A stretch of 64,000 nucleotides of DNA from Candidatus Scatomonas merdigallinarum (GTDB lineage: Bacteria > Bacillota > Clostridia > Lachnospirales > Lachnospiraceae), in contig DVKB01000034.1 of the NCBI GenBank assembly GCA_018716305.1, forward strand, positions 62,001-126,000. Reading direction: 5' to 3'. Below, piece by piece: positions 8,214 through 17,484 of the stretch. The notes under the pieces are model-generated. The model was given only the letters and a program-made list of their open reading frames with translations. It was not told the origin of the DNA and ran no database searches. A program made the position numbers and the translations under genes. Numbering within the stretch: position 1 is the first letter of the stretch; the number at the start of each line of letters is the position of its first letter.

Positions 8214-9107
8214 ATGATCGCACTGGGCCAGCGCTATTCTTATGAGGAAATCTGCCTTTCCCTGCGGACTCTGGCAGACTGTTACGGGGAGTTTTCCCTG
8301 TGCAGGAGGGCCGGGGAGAGCCAGGACGGACGGCCTGTTTTTCTGTACCGGCTGGGATTTGGGAGAAAAAGCCTGGTGGTGAGCGCCGGAATCCACGGCC
8401 GGGAAGGAGTCAATCCGGTGCTGCTGCTGCGGATGATCGAAGACTACAGCCAGGCCTTTCGTTTCCGCCGGAAGATCTCCGGGCGCGACGTCTCGGGACT
8501 GCTGAAAGCCTATTCCATTCTTTTTATTCCCCTGGTAAATCCCGATGGATATGAAATTGCCAGATCCGGATTCTCGGCGGTGGCAAACCCCTTTTACCGG
8601 CGAATGGCCAGGGGACAGCAGATTTCCCATGAGGAATGGAAGTACAACGCCAGATGCGTGGACATCAACCGGAATTTTCCCTGCCGCTCCTATGTACAGC
8701 GCCGGCTGTGGGAATATCCCGGAAGCGAACCGGAGACCCAGACTATGATGCGGGTGTTCCGGGACTATGATACCATAGGGTATCTGGATTTCCACTCCCG
8801 GGGAAAAGTGCTCTATTATTACCGGGGAGCTATGTCCCGTACATATAATCAGCGCTGCCGCCGGTATGCCAGGAAACTTCAGGCTCTCTGCGGCTATTCT
8901 CTGGGGCGTCCCGGGCAGGAGCTGGCTTACGGAAAGCAGGGCGGGAATTCCGTGCAGTATTACTCGGAGCGCACGGGAAATCCGGCCATTACAGTGGAGA
9001 CCCTTTCTGAGAGCGCCTCTTTTCCGCCGGAGATATGGGGGCAGGAAGAGGCCTACCGGGAGGTGCGCGCTCTTCCTCTGGCTTTTCTGGAGGCACTTTC
9101 CGCTTGA
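8214..9107 (+). CDS. M14 family zinc carboxypeptidase
   Basis: 297 residues with SD AGGAGG. The zinc site of the M14 family can be read directly: H61-xx-E64 in AGIHGREG, the third ligand H194 in YLDFHSRG, and the catalytic glutamate E262 in ITVETLSE. DINRNFP supplies the substrate carboxylate-binding Asn/Arg. No signal peptide is seen, so it is probably cytoplasmic and might trim cell-wall peptides or recycle them, as gamma-D-Glu-diaminopimelate peptidases of this clan do. The exact substrate is inference. Its stop codon lies inside the -35 of the next promoter. Confidence 0.85.
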   Translation: MIALGQRYSYEEICLSLRTLADCYGEFSLCRRAGESQDGRPVFLYRLGFGRKSLVVSAGIHGREGVNPVLLLRMIEDYSQAFRFRRKISGRDVSGLLKAYSILFIPLVNPDGYEIARSGFSAVANPFYRRMARGQQISHEEWKYNARCVDINRNFPCRSYVQRRLWEYPGSEPETQTMMRVFRDYDTIGYLDFHSRGKVLYYYRGAMSRTYNQRCRRYARKLQALCGYSLGRPGQELAYGKQGGNSVQYYSERTGNPAITVETLSESASFPPEIWGQEEAYREVRALPLAFLEALSA

Positions 9108-9132
9108 AACTTTTTTTGCGGATTGGTATAAT
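9104..9132 (+). promoter_or_regulatory. Sigma-A promoter of the miaB-mutS-mutL-miaA run
   Basis: TTGAAA (9104-9109), 17 bp, TATAAT (9127-9132). The -35 overlaps the stop codon of the M14 peptidase gene. Near-consensus, so strong expression is expected. Confidence 0.8.
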
Positions 9133-9197
9133 ATTTAGTTGCGAAACAGCGCGGGATCCACCGCGCGCGAGTCTTGAATAAGAAAGATGAGAGATCA

Positions 9198-10643
9198 ATG
9201 AATACCAATACAACAGACAATTTCAGCCAATCTCTTCAGGCTCCCGAAGCTGAGCCGGAGAGACAGTACTATTTTATGGACCGGGCCAGGCAGCTGCTGC
9301 GGGAGAAAATCCGGCAGGCGGGACGCCCCCTGACTTTCTGTGTGGTGACTTTCGGCTGCCAGATGAACGCCAGGGATTCTGAAAAGCTTAAGGGGATTCT
9401 GGAACGGATCGGCTACGTCAAAGCCCAGGGGGAGGAGGCGGATTTTGTGATCTACAATACCTGTACCGTCCGGGAAAACGCCAATCTGCGGGTTTACGGC
9501 CGGCTGGGATATCTCCATTCCCTGAAAAAAAAGAATCCCCACATGCGCATCGCCCTCTGCGGCTGCATGATGCAGGAACCCCAGGTGGTGGAAAAGCTGA
9601 AAAAGAGCTACCGATTCGTGGATCTGGTCTTCGGAACCCACAATATTTATAAACTGGCGGAACTGCTGGTGCAGGTCTTTGAGCAGGATTCCATGGTGGT
9701 GGATATCTGGAAAGATACCGACAGGATCGTGGAGGATCTTCCGGTGGACCGGAAATATTCCTTTAAGTCCGGCGTCAATATTATGTTCGGCTGCAACAAT
9801 TTCTGCAGCTACTGCATCGTCCCCTATGTGCGGGGACGGGAGAGAAGCCGCAGGCCGGAGGAAATTTTAAAAGAGATCGGTTCCCTGGCCCGGGACGGGG
9901 TCAAAGAAGTGATGCTGCTGGGACAGAATGTAAATTCCTACGGAAAAAATCTGCCGGAGCCCATGAGCTTTGCCGCCCTGCTGCGGAAGGCGGCGGAGAT
10001 TCCCGGTATCCGGCGGATCCGCTTTATGACCTCCCATCCCAAGGATCTGTCGGAGGAGCTGATCCGGGCCATGGCGGAAACCCCCAAGGTGTGCCCCCAT
10101 CTTCATCTGCCCCTGCAGTCCGGAAGCACCCGGATTCTGGAAAAGATGAACCGGCGCTATACCAAGGAGCAGTATCTGGAGCTGGTGGGACGGCTCCGCA
10201 AAGCTATGCCGGATATCTCTCTGACCACAGATATTATCGTGGGATTTCCGGGAGAAACAGAGGAAGATTTTCTGGAAACCCTGGATGTGGTGGAGAAGGT
10301 GCGGTTTGACAGCGCCTTCACCTTCCTGTATTCCAGAAGGACAGGCACCCCCGCCGCTTCTATGGAGGATCAGATTCCGGAGGAGGTTATGAAGGACCGG
10401 TTTGACCGGCTGCTGAAGCGGGTACAGGACATTGCCAGGGAATGCTGCGCCAGATTTCAGGGACAGACGAAGGATGTGCTGGTGGAGCAGGTGAATGAAC
10501 AGGATCCGACCCTTGTGACGGGACGTATGGATAATAATCTGCTGGTGCATTTTCCGGGGGAGCCCTCCCTGATCGGCAGGATGGTACCGGTTCACCTCGA
10601 CTCCTGCCGGGGCTTTTACTATCTGGGCACCAGAAGAGACTGA
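9198..10643 (+). CDS. miaB: tRNA-2-methylthio-N6-dimethylallyladenosine synthase
   Basis: 481 residues from ATG 9198; an upstream in-frame TTG at 9174 is possible but has no better SD. This radical-SAM enzyme adds a methylthio group to i6A37 of tRNAs. The N-terminal UPF0004 domain carries three Fe-S cysteines (C54 in TFGCQMN, then NTCTVRE and LCGCMMQ). The radical-SAM motif is C199-xxx-C203-xx-C206. A TRAM domain closes the protein. The enzyme that makes its substrate, MiaA, is encoded downstream past mutS-mutL, so the two steps of ms2i6A synthesis share one transcription direction. Confidence 0.95.
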   Translation: MNTNTTDNFSQSLQAPEAEPERQYYFMDRARQLLREKIRQAGRPLTFCVVTFGCQMNARDSEKLKGILERIGYVKAQGEEADFVIYNTCTVRENANLRVYGRLGYLHSLKKKNPHMRIALCGCMMQEPQVVEKLKKSYRFVDLVFGTHNIYKLAELLVQVFEQDSMVVDIWKDTDRIVEDLPVDRKYSFKSGVNIMFGCNNFCSYCIVPYVRGRERSRRPEEILKEIGSLARDGVKEVMLLGQNVNSYGKNLPEPMSFAALLRKAAEIPGIRRIRFMTSHPKDLSEELIRAMAETPKVCPHLHLPLQSGSTRILEKMNRRYTKEQYLELVGRLRKAMPDISLTTDIIVGFPGETEEDFLETLDVVEKVRFDSAFTFLYSRRTGTPAASMEDQIPEEVMKDRFDRLLKRVQDIARECCARFQGQTKDVLVEQVNEQDPTLVTGRMDNNLLVHFPGEPSLIGRMVPVHLDSCRGFYYLGTRRD

Positions 10644-10661
10644 CAGAAAGGATCAGACAAA

Positions 10662-13304
10662 GTGGCTTTATCACCAATGATGCAGCACTATGTTGCGACA
10701 AAAAAGGAATACCCGGACTGTATCCTCTTTTACAGGCTGGGTGATTTTTATGAGATGTTTTTCGAGGATGCCCAGACGGTGTCCAGAGAACTGGAACTGA
10801 CCCTGACGGGAAAGGACTGCGGGCTGGAGGAGAGGGCGCCCATGTGCGGCGTGCCCTACCACGCGGCGGAGGTGTATATCAGCCGCCTCATTGAAAAAGG
10901 ATATAAGGTGGCCATCTGCGAGCAGGTGGAGGATCCTAAAAAGGCCAAAGGCATGGTAAAGCGGGAAGTGATCCGGGTGGTGACTCCGGGAACCATGCTG
11001 GACGGGCAGAATCTGGATGAATCCAAAAATAATTATCTCATGAGCATTGTCTGCACGGAGGACCGGTTCGGAGTTTCCGTGGCGGACGTTTCCACAGGGG
11101 AATGCCTTGTAACGGAAGTGGATGCCCAGAGAAAACTCCTGGACGAGATACACAAGTTTATGCCGGCGGAGATCATCTGCAATCAGGCATTTCTGGTCTG
11201 CGGCGTGGATGTGGAAGACCTGAAAAACAGGCTGTCCATCGCCCTGTCGGCCCTGGACGACTGGTATTTTGACGACAGCACCTGCGAGCAGACTTTGAAG
11301 GAGCATTTTCAATGCGCCACCTTGGAGGGGCTTGGCATCGGCGACTTCAGCTGCGGCGCCATCGCCGCGGGGGCGCTGTTCCGGTATCTGCAGGAAACCC
11401 AGAAAAGCAGCCTTTCCCAGATGACCCATATCACCCCCTACAGCGCGGAAAAATATATGCTTCTGGACAGTTCTACCAGACGGAATCTGGAGCTGACGGA
11501 GACTCTGCGGGAGAAACAGAAGAGAGGATCCCTTCTCTGGGTGCTGGACAAGACCGGCACTGCCATGGGAGCCAGAATGCTGCGGCGGTTTGTGGAGCAA
11601 CCTCTCATTGACCAGCAGGAGATTGAAAAGCGGCTGGACGCGGTGGAAGAGCTGACGAAGCAGCCAATGATCCGGGATGAGATCCGGGAATATCTGCGCC
11701 CCATTTACGATATGGAGCGCCTGGCCAGCCGCATCAGCTATCAGTCCGCCAATCCCAGAGATCTCATCGCCTTTAAAAGCTCTCTGGAAATGCTTCCTTT
11801 TATCAAGCAGCTGCTGAACTCTTTTGAGAAAAGCGAACTGCTGCAGAAAATCCAGGAGGATATGGACGCGCTGGAAGATCTCTGTGCCCTGATCCGCGAT
11901 TCGATTATGGATGATCCGCCTTTGGCCATGAAGGACGGAGGCATTATCAAAGACGGGTACCACGAAAAAGTAGACGAGTACCGGAGAGCGAAAAACGAGG
12001 GAAAACAGTGGCTGGGCCAGCTGGAAAATGAAGAGCGGGAAAAAACCGGGATCCGGAACCTGCGGATCCGCTACAATAAAGTGTTCGGATATTATCTGGA
12101 AGTGACCAATTCCTTTAAAAATCTGGTGCCGGATTACTACGTCAGAAAACAGACCCTGGCCAACGCGGAGCGCTACACCACGGACCGGCTGAAGGAACTG
12201 GAGGATACCATCCTGGGAGCGGAGGACCGGCTGTCTTCTCTGGAATATGAGGTGTTCTGCAAAGTACGGGAGACCGTGGCGGATCAGGTTGAGCGGGTTC
12301 AGCGGACCGCCAAAGCGGTGGCGGCCCTGGATGTATTTGCCTCTCTGTCCCTGGTGGCCGGGAAAAACCGGTATGTGCGGCCAAAGCTGAACCAGAAGGG
12401 ACGCATCGATATCCGGGAAGGCCGGCATCCGGTGGTGGAACAGATGATCCCGGGGGATATGTTCATCGCCAATGATACCTATCTGGACAACGGAGATCAC
12501 CGGATATCCGTTATCACCGGTCCCAATATGGCCGGAAAATCCACCTACATGAGACAGACAGCCCTGATCGTACTCATGGCCCAGATCGGTTCCTTTGTGC
12601 CGGCTCAGAAAGCCAATATCGGTATTGCGGACCGGATTTTTACCCGGGTGGGGGCGTCGGATGATCTGGCCAGCGGCCAGAGCACCTTTATGGTGGAGAT
12701 GACGGAGGTGGCCAATATTCTGCGGAACGCCACAGCCAACAGCCTGCTGATTCTGGATGAGATCGGCCGGGGAACCAGCACCTTTGACGGCCTGTCTATT
12801 GCCTGGGCGGTCATTGAGTATATCGCGGATACCAGAATTCTGGGAGCAAAAACGCTCTTCGCCACCCATTATCATGAACTGACAGAACTGGAGGGAAAAC
12901 TTCCGGGAGTACATAATTACTGCATCGCTGTCAAGGAGAAGGGGGACGATATTGTATTTCTGCGAAAGATTGTGGCCGGCGGGGCGGACAAGAGCTACGG
13001 AATCCAGGTGGCCCGGCTGGCGGGCGTACCGGAGGCGGTGCTGACCCGGGCCAGGGAGCTGTCGGATCAGCTGTCCGACGCGGACATTACCCTGACGGTG
13101 AAGGAATTCGCCGGCGGCAAAAAGGGACGGCAGAGGGCGCCCCACTACGATGAGGTGGATATGAGCCAGATGTCCCTGTTTGACACGGTAAAAAATGACG
13201 CCATTATCGAAGAAATCGATCAGCTTGATATTTCCAATCTTACGCCGGTGGAAGCGCTGAACACCCTGTACCGGCTGCAGAATAAAATTAAAAACCGCTG
13301 GTAA
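10662..13304 (+). CDS. mutS: DNA mismatch repair protein MutS
   Basis: 880 residues from a GTG with the SD AAAGGA. The mismatch-binding domain I shows the Phe-x-Glu motif in FYRLGDFYEMFFEDA (the residues that wedge into the mismatch). The ATPase domain has Walker A GPNMAGKST starting at residue 620, Walker B LLILDEIGRGTSTFDG and the FATHYHEL switch. It recognises mispairs and recruits MutL. mutL starts 30 bp downstream. The order miaB-mutS-mutL-miaA is widespread in Clostridia. A long opposite-strand reading frame covering the gene is a composition artefact. Confidence 0.97.
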   Translation: MALSPMMQHYVATKKEYPDCILFYRLGDFYEMFFEDAQTVSRELELTLTGKDCGLEERAPMCGVPYHAAEVYISRLIEKGYKVAICEQVEDPKKAKGMVKREVIRVVTPGTMLDGQNLDESKNNYLMSIVCTEDRFGVSVADVSTGECLVTEVDAQRKLLDEIHKFMPAEIICNQAFLVCGVDVEDLKNRLSIALSALDDWYFDDSTCEQTLKEHFQCATLEGLGIGDFSCGAIAAGALFRYLQETQKSSLSQMTHITPYSAEKYMLLDSSTRRNLELTETLREKQKRGSLLWVLDKTGTAMGARMLRRFVEQPLIDQQEIEKRLDAVEELTKQPMIRDEIREYLRPIYDMERLASRISYQSANPRDLIAFKSSLEMLPFIKQLLNSFEKSELLQKIQEDMDALEDLCALIRDSIMDDPPLAMKDGGIIKDGYHEKVDEYRRAKNEGKQWLGQLENEEREKTGIRNLRIRYNKVFGYYLEVTNSFKNLVPDYYVRKQTLANAERYTTDRLKELEDTILGAEDRLSSLEYEVFCKVRETVADQVERVQRTAKAVAALDVFASLSLVAGKNRYVRPKLNQKGRIDIREGRHPVVEQMIPGDMFIANDTYLDNGDHRISVITGPNMAGKSTYMRQTALIVLMAQIGSFVPAQKANIGIADRIFTRVGASDDLASGQSTFMVEMTEVANILRNATANSLLILDEIGRGTSTFDGLSIAWAVIEYIADTRILGAKTLFATHYHELTELEGKLPGVHNYCIAVKEKGDDIVFLRKIVAGGADKSYGIQVARLAGVPEAVLTRARELSDQLSDADITLTVKEFAGGKKGRQRAPHYDEVDMSQMSLFDTVKNDAIIEEIDQLDISNLTPVEALNTLYRLQNKIKNRW

Positions 13305-13334
13305 TTCCGGCGGAAGCCCGATCAGGAGGATAGT

Positions 13335-15227
13335 ATGAGAGAGATACAGGTGCTGGATCAGAAGACCATCGACAAGATTGCCGCCGGAGAAGTGGTGGAG
13401 CGGCCGGCTTCCGTGGTGAAAGAACTGGTGGAAAACGCCATGGACGCCGGAGCTTCCGCCATTACCGTGGAAATCCGGGATGGGGGGAGCACACTGATCC
13501 GCATTACGGACAATGGAAGCGGCATTCCAAAAGACCAGATCCGTCTGGCTTTTCTGCGCCATGCCACCAGCAAAATACGCCGGGTGGAGGATCTTGCCGC
13601 GATTACTTCCCTGGGATTCAGGGGAGAGGCTCTCTCCAGCATTGCGGCGGTATCCCAGGTGGAACTGATTACCAAAATTCCGGAGAGTCTCACCGGCGTC
13701 AGATACTGTATCGAGGGGGGCACGGAAAGGGTTTTCGAGGAGATCGGTGCCCCCTCCGGCACCACCTTTCTGGTGCGGCATCTGTTTTATAATACGCCGG
13801 CAAGAGCTAAATTTCTAAAATCCCCCGCTGCGGAGGGAAACGCGGTGGCATCTGTGGTAGAACAGCTGTCCCTGTCCCATCCGGAACTTTCCTTTAAATT
13901 TATCCAAAACGGCCAGAACCGTCTGTATACCAGCGGAAACGGCAATGTCAAAGAAGCGGTCTATCAGATTTACGGCAGGGATATTACCAGGGAGCTGATT
14001 CCGCTGGAGGGAGAAAATGAGCTCTTCCGGATCCGCGGATATATCGGAAAGCCCGCCCTGGCCAGAGCCAACCGGAATTTTGAAAATTATTTTGTCAATG
14101 GCAGATATGTAAAGAGCAAACTGCTGGCCAAGGCCATCGAGGACGCCTACCATGGATTTATGATGCAGCACAGGTATCCATTTACCCTGCTGTATCTGGA
14201 GGTGGACGGCTCCAAAGTGGATGTGAATGTGCATCCCTCAAAGATGGAACTGCGCTTTTCCAATCAGGAGGGCATGTACCATCAGCTGTGCCTGGCCATT
14301 CAGAATACCCTGCTGGGAGCGGAGCGGATCCCGGAAATACATCTGGAGGAAAACCAGAAGGCAGCAAAGCCGGAACCAAAGACTGCCGGCCGTCCGGCTC
14401 CCCCGGAGCCTTTTGAAACAAAAAGGAAAATCCTGCTGGCAGAGACGCCGGCGGTTTACGGATCCGGACAAGGAAAATCACCGGAAGAACAGAAGAAAAA
14501 AATGGTTTCCTCTTCAGAGCCGGCGCCGGCGGTTCCGGCGGCAGCACCGGAAGAACCCATAAAAAAAGAAGAGGCGCCTCAGAGGGTTTCCGGCGAAGGC
14601 CGTCCGGAGCAGCTGGAACTGTTCCGGGAAAAGCTGCTGACGGACACCGCAAGGCCTTCTCACCGGATTCTGGGACAGATTTTTGATACCTACTGGCTGG
14701 TGGAATATCAGAACGCTCTCTATATCATCGATCAGCACGCGGCTCATGAAAAAGTGCTGTATGAGCGGATGATGCGGGAATTTCAAAACAAACAGGTAAC
14801 CTCCCAGATGCTCTGCCCTCCGATGGTTTTAAGTCTTTCCGGCTCAGAGGCACAGCTGGTAGAAAAATACGCGGATGTGTTCCGGGAAACCGGCTATGAG
14901 ATTGAGTCCTTCGGCGGGAAGGAGTATAAAATTTCCGCGGTTCCCGCCAATCTCTATCAGGTGGCGGAGAAGGAATTATTTACAGAGATTCTGGACAGGC
15001 TGGAAGAGGCAGGAGAGGGCGCGCCGGAAGTGATCCGGGAGAGGCTGGCTTCCATGTCCTGCAAGGCAGCGGTGAAGGGAAATCAGCATCTTTCCAGACA
15101 GGAGGCGGAGGCGCTGATCGATGAGCTGCTGACTCTGGAAAATCCCTACAACTGTCCCCACGGAAGGCCCACCATTGTCTCCATGTCCCGCTATGACCTG
15201 GACAGAAAATTCAAGCGCATCGTGTAA
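13335..15227 (+). CDS. mutL: DNA mismatch repair endonuclease MutL
   Basis: 630 residues. The N-terminal GHKL ATPase domain shows IAAGEVVERPASVVKELVEN, DNGSGI and the ATSKI and GFRGEAL motifs. A proline/glutamate-rich linker spans roughly residues 335-430. The C-terminal domain carries the metal-binding endonuclease motif DQHAAHEKVLYE (from D466), so this is the nicking type of MutL used where there is no MutH. SD AGGAGG. It lies between mutS and miaA. Confidence 0.96.
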   Translation: MREIQVLDQKTIDKIAAGEVVERPASVVKELVENAMDAGASAITVEIRDGGSTLIRITDNGSGIPKDQIRLAFLRHATSKIRRVEDLAAITSLGFRGEALSSIAAVSQVELITKIPESLTGVRYCIEGGTERVFEEIGAPSGTTFLVRHLFYNTPARAKFLKSPAAEGNAVASVVEQLSLSHPELSFKFIQNGQNRLYTSGNGNVKEAVYQIYGRDITRELIPLEGENELFRIRGYIGKPALARANRNFENYFVNGRYVKSKLLAKAIEDAYHGFMMQHRYPFTLLYLEVDGSKVDVNVHPSKMELRFSNQEGMYHQLCLAIQNTLLGAERIPEIHLEENQKAAKPEPKTAGRPAPPEPFETKRKILLAETPAVYGSGQGKSPEEQKKKMVSSSEPAPAVPAAAPEEPIKKEEAPQRVSGEGRPEQLELFREKLLTDTARPSHRILGQIFDTYWLVEYQNALYIIDQHAAHEKVLYERMMREFQNKQVTSQMLCPPMVLSLSGSEAQLVEKYADVFRETGYEIESFGGKEYKISAVPANLYQVAEKELFTEILDRLEEAGEGAPEVIRERLASMSCKAAVKGNQHLSRQEAEALIDELLTLENPYNCPHGRPTIVSMSRYDLDRKFKRIV

Positions 15228-15241
15228 AGGGAGGTAAAAAA

Positions 15242-16210
15242 TTGAGAAAAGCGTGTTTGGTGCTGACGGGGCCTACGGCGGTGGGCAAGACCAGACTGTC
15301 TCTGGCTCTGGCCCACCGGATCCGCGGATCCGTGATCTCCGCGGACTCTATGCAGGTATACCGGGGCATGGATATCGGCTCCGCCAAGATCCTGCCGGAG
15401 GAGATGGAGGGAATCCCCCACTATCTGGTGGATGTTCTGGAACCGGAGGAAGAGTTTCACGTAGCCCGATTTCAGCAGATGGCCAAAGAGGCCATGGAGG
15501 AAATCTGGGCCCGGGGACGCATCCCCATTCTTACCGGGGGAACCGGCTTTTATATCCAGGCCCTCCTAAAAAATGTGGATTTTTCAGACAGTTCCGGGGC
15601 ATCCTCACTGCGGCCGGAACTGGAGAAACTGGGAGAGGAAGCTCTGTATCAGAGGCTGCTGGAAAAAGATCCGGAAGCGGCGGAAGCCATTCATCCCCAC
15701 AACCGCAAGCGGGTGATCCGCGCGCTGGAATACTGCCTGGAAACAGGCAGAAAGATTTCCGACCACAATCAGAGAGAGCGGCAGCGGCCCTCCCCCTACT
15801 GCTGCGGATATTTTGTCCTGAACGATGAGAGAGAGAAACTTTACCGCCAGATCGACCGCCGGGTAGACCTTATGATAGAAAAAGGTCTGGTGGAGGAAGT
15901 GCGGCGTCTGGCGGCCAGAGGCCTGACAGAAGAAAATACCTCCATGAAAGGATTGGGATATAAAGAACTGTTTCCCTACCTCCGGGGAGAGATGGAACTG
16001 GATGAGGCGGTAAGGATTATAAAGCGCGATACCCGCCATTTTGCCAAACGGCAGCTGACCTGGTTCCGCAGGGAACCGGATGTGATCTGGATCAACAAGC
16101 AGGAATTCGGATACAGCGATGAAAAAATTCTTACATATATCCTGCGGCGCTGGCAGGAAATTCTGAGAGAGGAAGAAGAGCATGAAAGCAGAACTGTCCA
16201 ACATGTATGA
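15242..16210 (+). CDS. miaA: tRNA dimethylallyltransferase
   Basis: 322 residues, read from a TTG start with SD GGGAGG; no ATG is available near. Transfers a dimethylallyl group to A37 of tRNAs that read UNN codons. P-loop GPTAVGKT at about residues 9-16, SADSMQVYRGMDIGSAK, LTGGTGFYIQALL and the core KRVIRALE are all present. Its last 29 bases overlap the next gene, which suggests translational coupling. Confidence 0.95.
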   Translation: MRKACLVLTGPTAVGKTRLSLALAHRIRGSVISADSMQVYRGMDIGSAKILPEEMEGIPHYLVDVLEPEEEFHVARFQQMAKEAMEEIWARGRIPILTGGTGFYIQALLKNVDFSDSSGASSLRPELEKLGEEALYQRLLEKDPEAAEAIHPHNRKRVIRALEYCLETGRKISDHNQRERQRPSPYCCGYFVLNDEREKLYRQIDRRVDLMIEKGLVEEVRRLAARGLTEENTSMKGLGYKELFPYLRGEMELDEAVRIIKRDTRHFAKRQLTWFRREPDVIWINKQEFGYSDEKILTYILRRWQEILREEEEHESRTVQHV

Positions 16211-17474
16211 GACACTGGGAATCAGCAGAGAAGTATGGGAGTTCGGGGAAGCCATCGCCCGGGAGCTGGCCCCCCGGTTTGAAAGCATCGGAAAAACAGC
16301 GGAATACAACCAGCTGAAGGTAATCCGGGCCATGCAGGCCAACCGGGTCAGTGAGGCCTGTCTGTACGCTTCCAGCGGGTACGGATACAACGATCTGGGC
16401 CGGGATACCCTGGAAAAGGTGTATGCTTCGGCTTTTGGGGCCGAGGACGCCCTGGTGCGCCCTCAGATTGCCTGCGGAACCCATGCTCTGGCAGTGGCCC
16501 TGTCCGGAAATCTCCGGCCGGGGGATGAGCTGCTTTCCCCGGCGGGAAAACCCTATGACACCTTAGAGGAGGTTATCGGGATACGTCCTTCCAGAGGCTC
16601 TCTGGCAGAATACGGCGTAACCTACCGGCAGGTGGATCTGCTGGAGGGAGGCGCCTTTGACTACGAGGGAATCCGCCGGGCAATCAGTCCGAGGACCCGC
16701 ATGGTGACCATTCAGCGCTCCAAAGGATACCAGACCCGTCCCACCTTCTCAGTCACCCAGATCGGAGAGCTGATCCGCTTTATCAAAAGCATCCGTCCGG
16801 ATCTGATCTGTATGGTGGACAACTGTTACGGGGAGTTTGTGGAGGTACAGGAACCCTCAGAGGTGGGAGCGGACCTTATGGTGGGCTCCCTGATCAAGAA
16901 TCCGGGAGGCGGCCTGGCCCCTATCGGCGGTTATATCGTAGGAAAAGAGGAGTATGTGGAGAACGCGGCGGCGCGGCTGACCTCTCCGGGACTGGGCAAA
17001 GAAGTGGGAGCCACTCTCGGTGTGAATCAGTCCTTCTATCAGGGCTTTTTCCTGGCGCCCACGGTAACGGCTTCCGCCCTGAAGGGGGCTGTTTTTGCCG
17101 CCAATATCTACGAGAGACTGGGATTTCCGGTGATTCCCAACGGTTCCGAGCCGCGGCATGACATTATCCAGGCAGTGACCCTTGGAAGCCCGGAAGCGGT
17201 GATTGCCTTCTGCCGGGGGATCCAGGCTGCCGCCCCGGTAGACAGCTACGTAGCTCCGGAACCCTGGGCTATGCCCGGATACGACAGCGATGTGATTATG
17301 GCGGCGGGAGCTTTTGTGCAGGGCTCCTCCATTGAGCTCAGCGCGGATGGCCCCATCAAGCCTCCTTACGCCGTCTATTTTCAGGGCGGCCTTACCTGGG
17401 AGCACGCCAAGTTCGGCATCCTCATGAGCCTGCAGAAACTTCTGGAACAGGGGCTGGCAGCTTTGCCCAGATAA
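16182..17474 (+). CDS. Methionine gamma-lyase family PLP protein (YnbB/aluminium-resistance family)
   Basis: 430 residues. A fold-type I PLP enzyme with the cofactor lysine in VGSLIKNPGGGLAPIGGY and a PLP-phosphate site in ASSGYGYNDLGRDTLEKVYA. The family is annotated as 'aluminium resistance protein' or methionine gamma-lyase-like; Bacillus YnbB is the known relative, also next to miaA. Substrate is unproven. It begins 29 bases before the miaA stop, in a different frame. Confidence 0.88.
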   Translation: MKAELSNMYETLGISREVWEFGEAIARELAPRFESIGKTAEYNQLKVIRAMQANRVSEACLYASSGYGYNDLGRDTLEKVYASAFGAEDALVRPQIACGTHALAVALSGNLRPGDELLSPAGKPYDTLEEVIGIRPSRGSLAEYGVTYRQVDLLEGGAFDYEGIRRAISPRTRMVTIQRSKGYQTRPTFSVTQIGELIRFIKSIRPDLICMVDNCYGEFVEVQEPSEVGADLMVGSLIKNPGGGLAPIGGYIVGKEEYVENAAARLTSPGLGKEVGATLGVNQSFYQGFFLAPTVTASALKGAVFAANIYERLGFPVIPNGSEPRHDIIQAVTLGSPEAVIAFCRGIQAAAPVDSYVAPEPWAMPGYDSDVIMAAGAFVQGSSIELSADGPIKPPYAVYFQGGLTWEHAKFGILMSLQKLLEQGLAALPR

Positions 17475-17484
17475 GGAGGTGCCT

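Noticed and set aside
10671-13781. A 1036-codon open frame on the minus strand opposite mutS
   Set aside because: mutS on the plus strand has all its motifs and a good start; the minus frame has no recognisable domain, is rich in His/Gln/Arg as expected of an antisense shadow, and has no SD.
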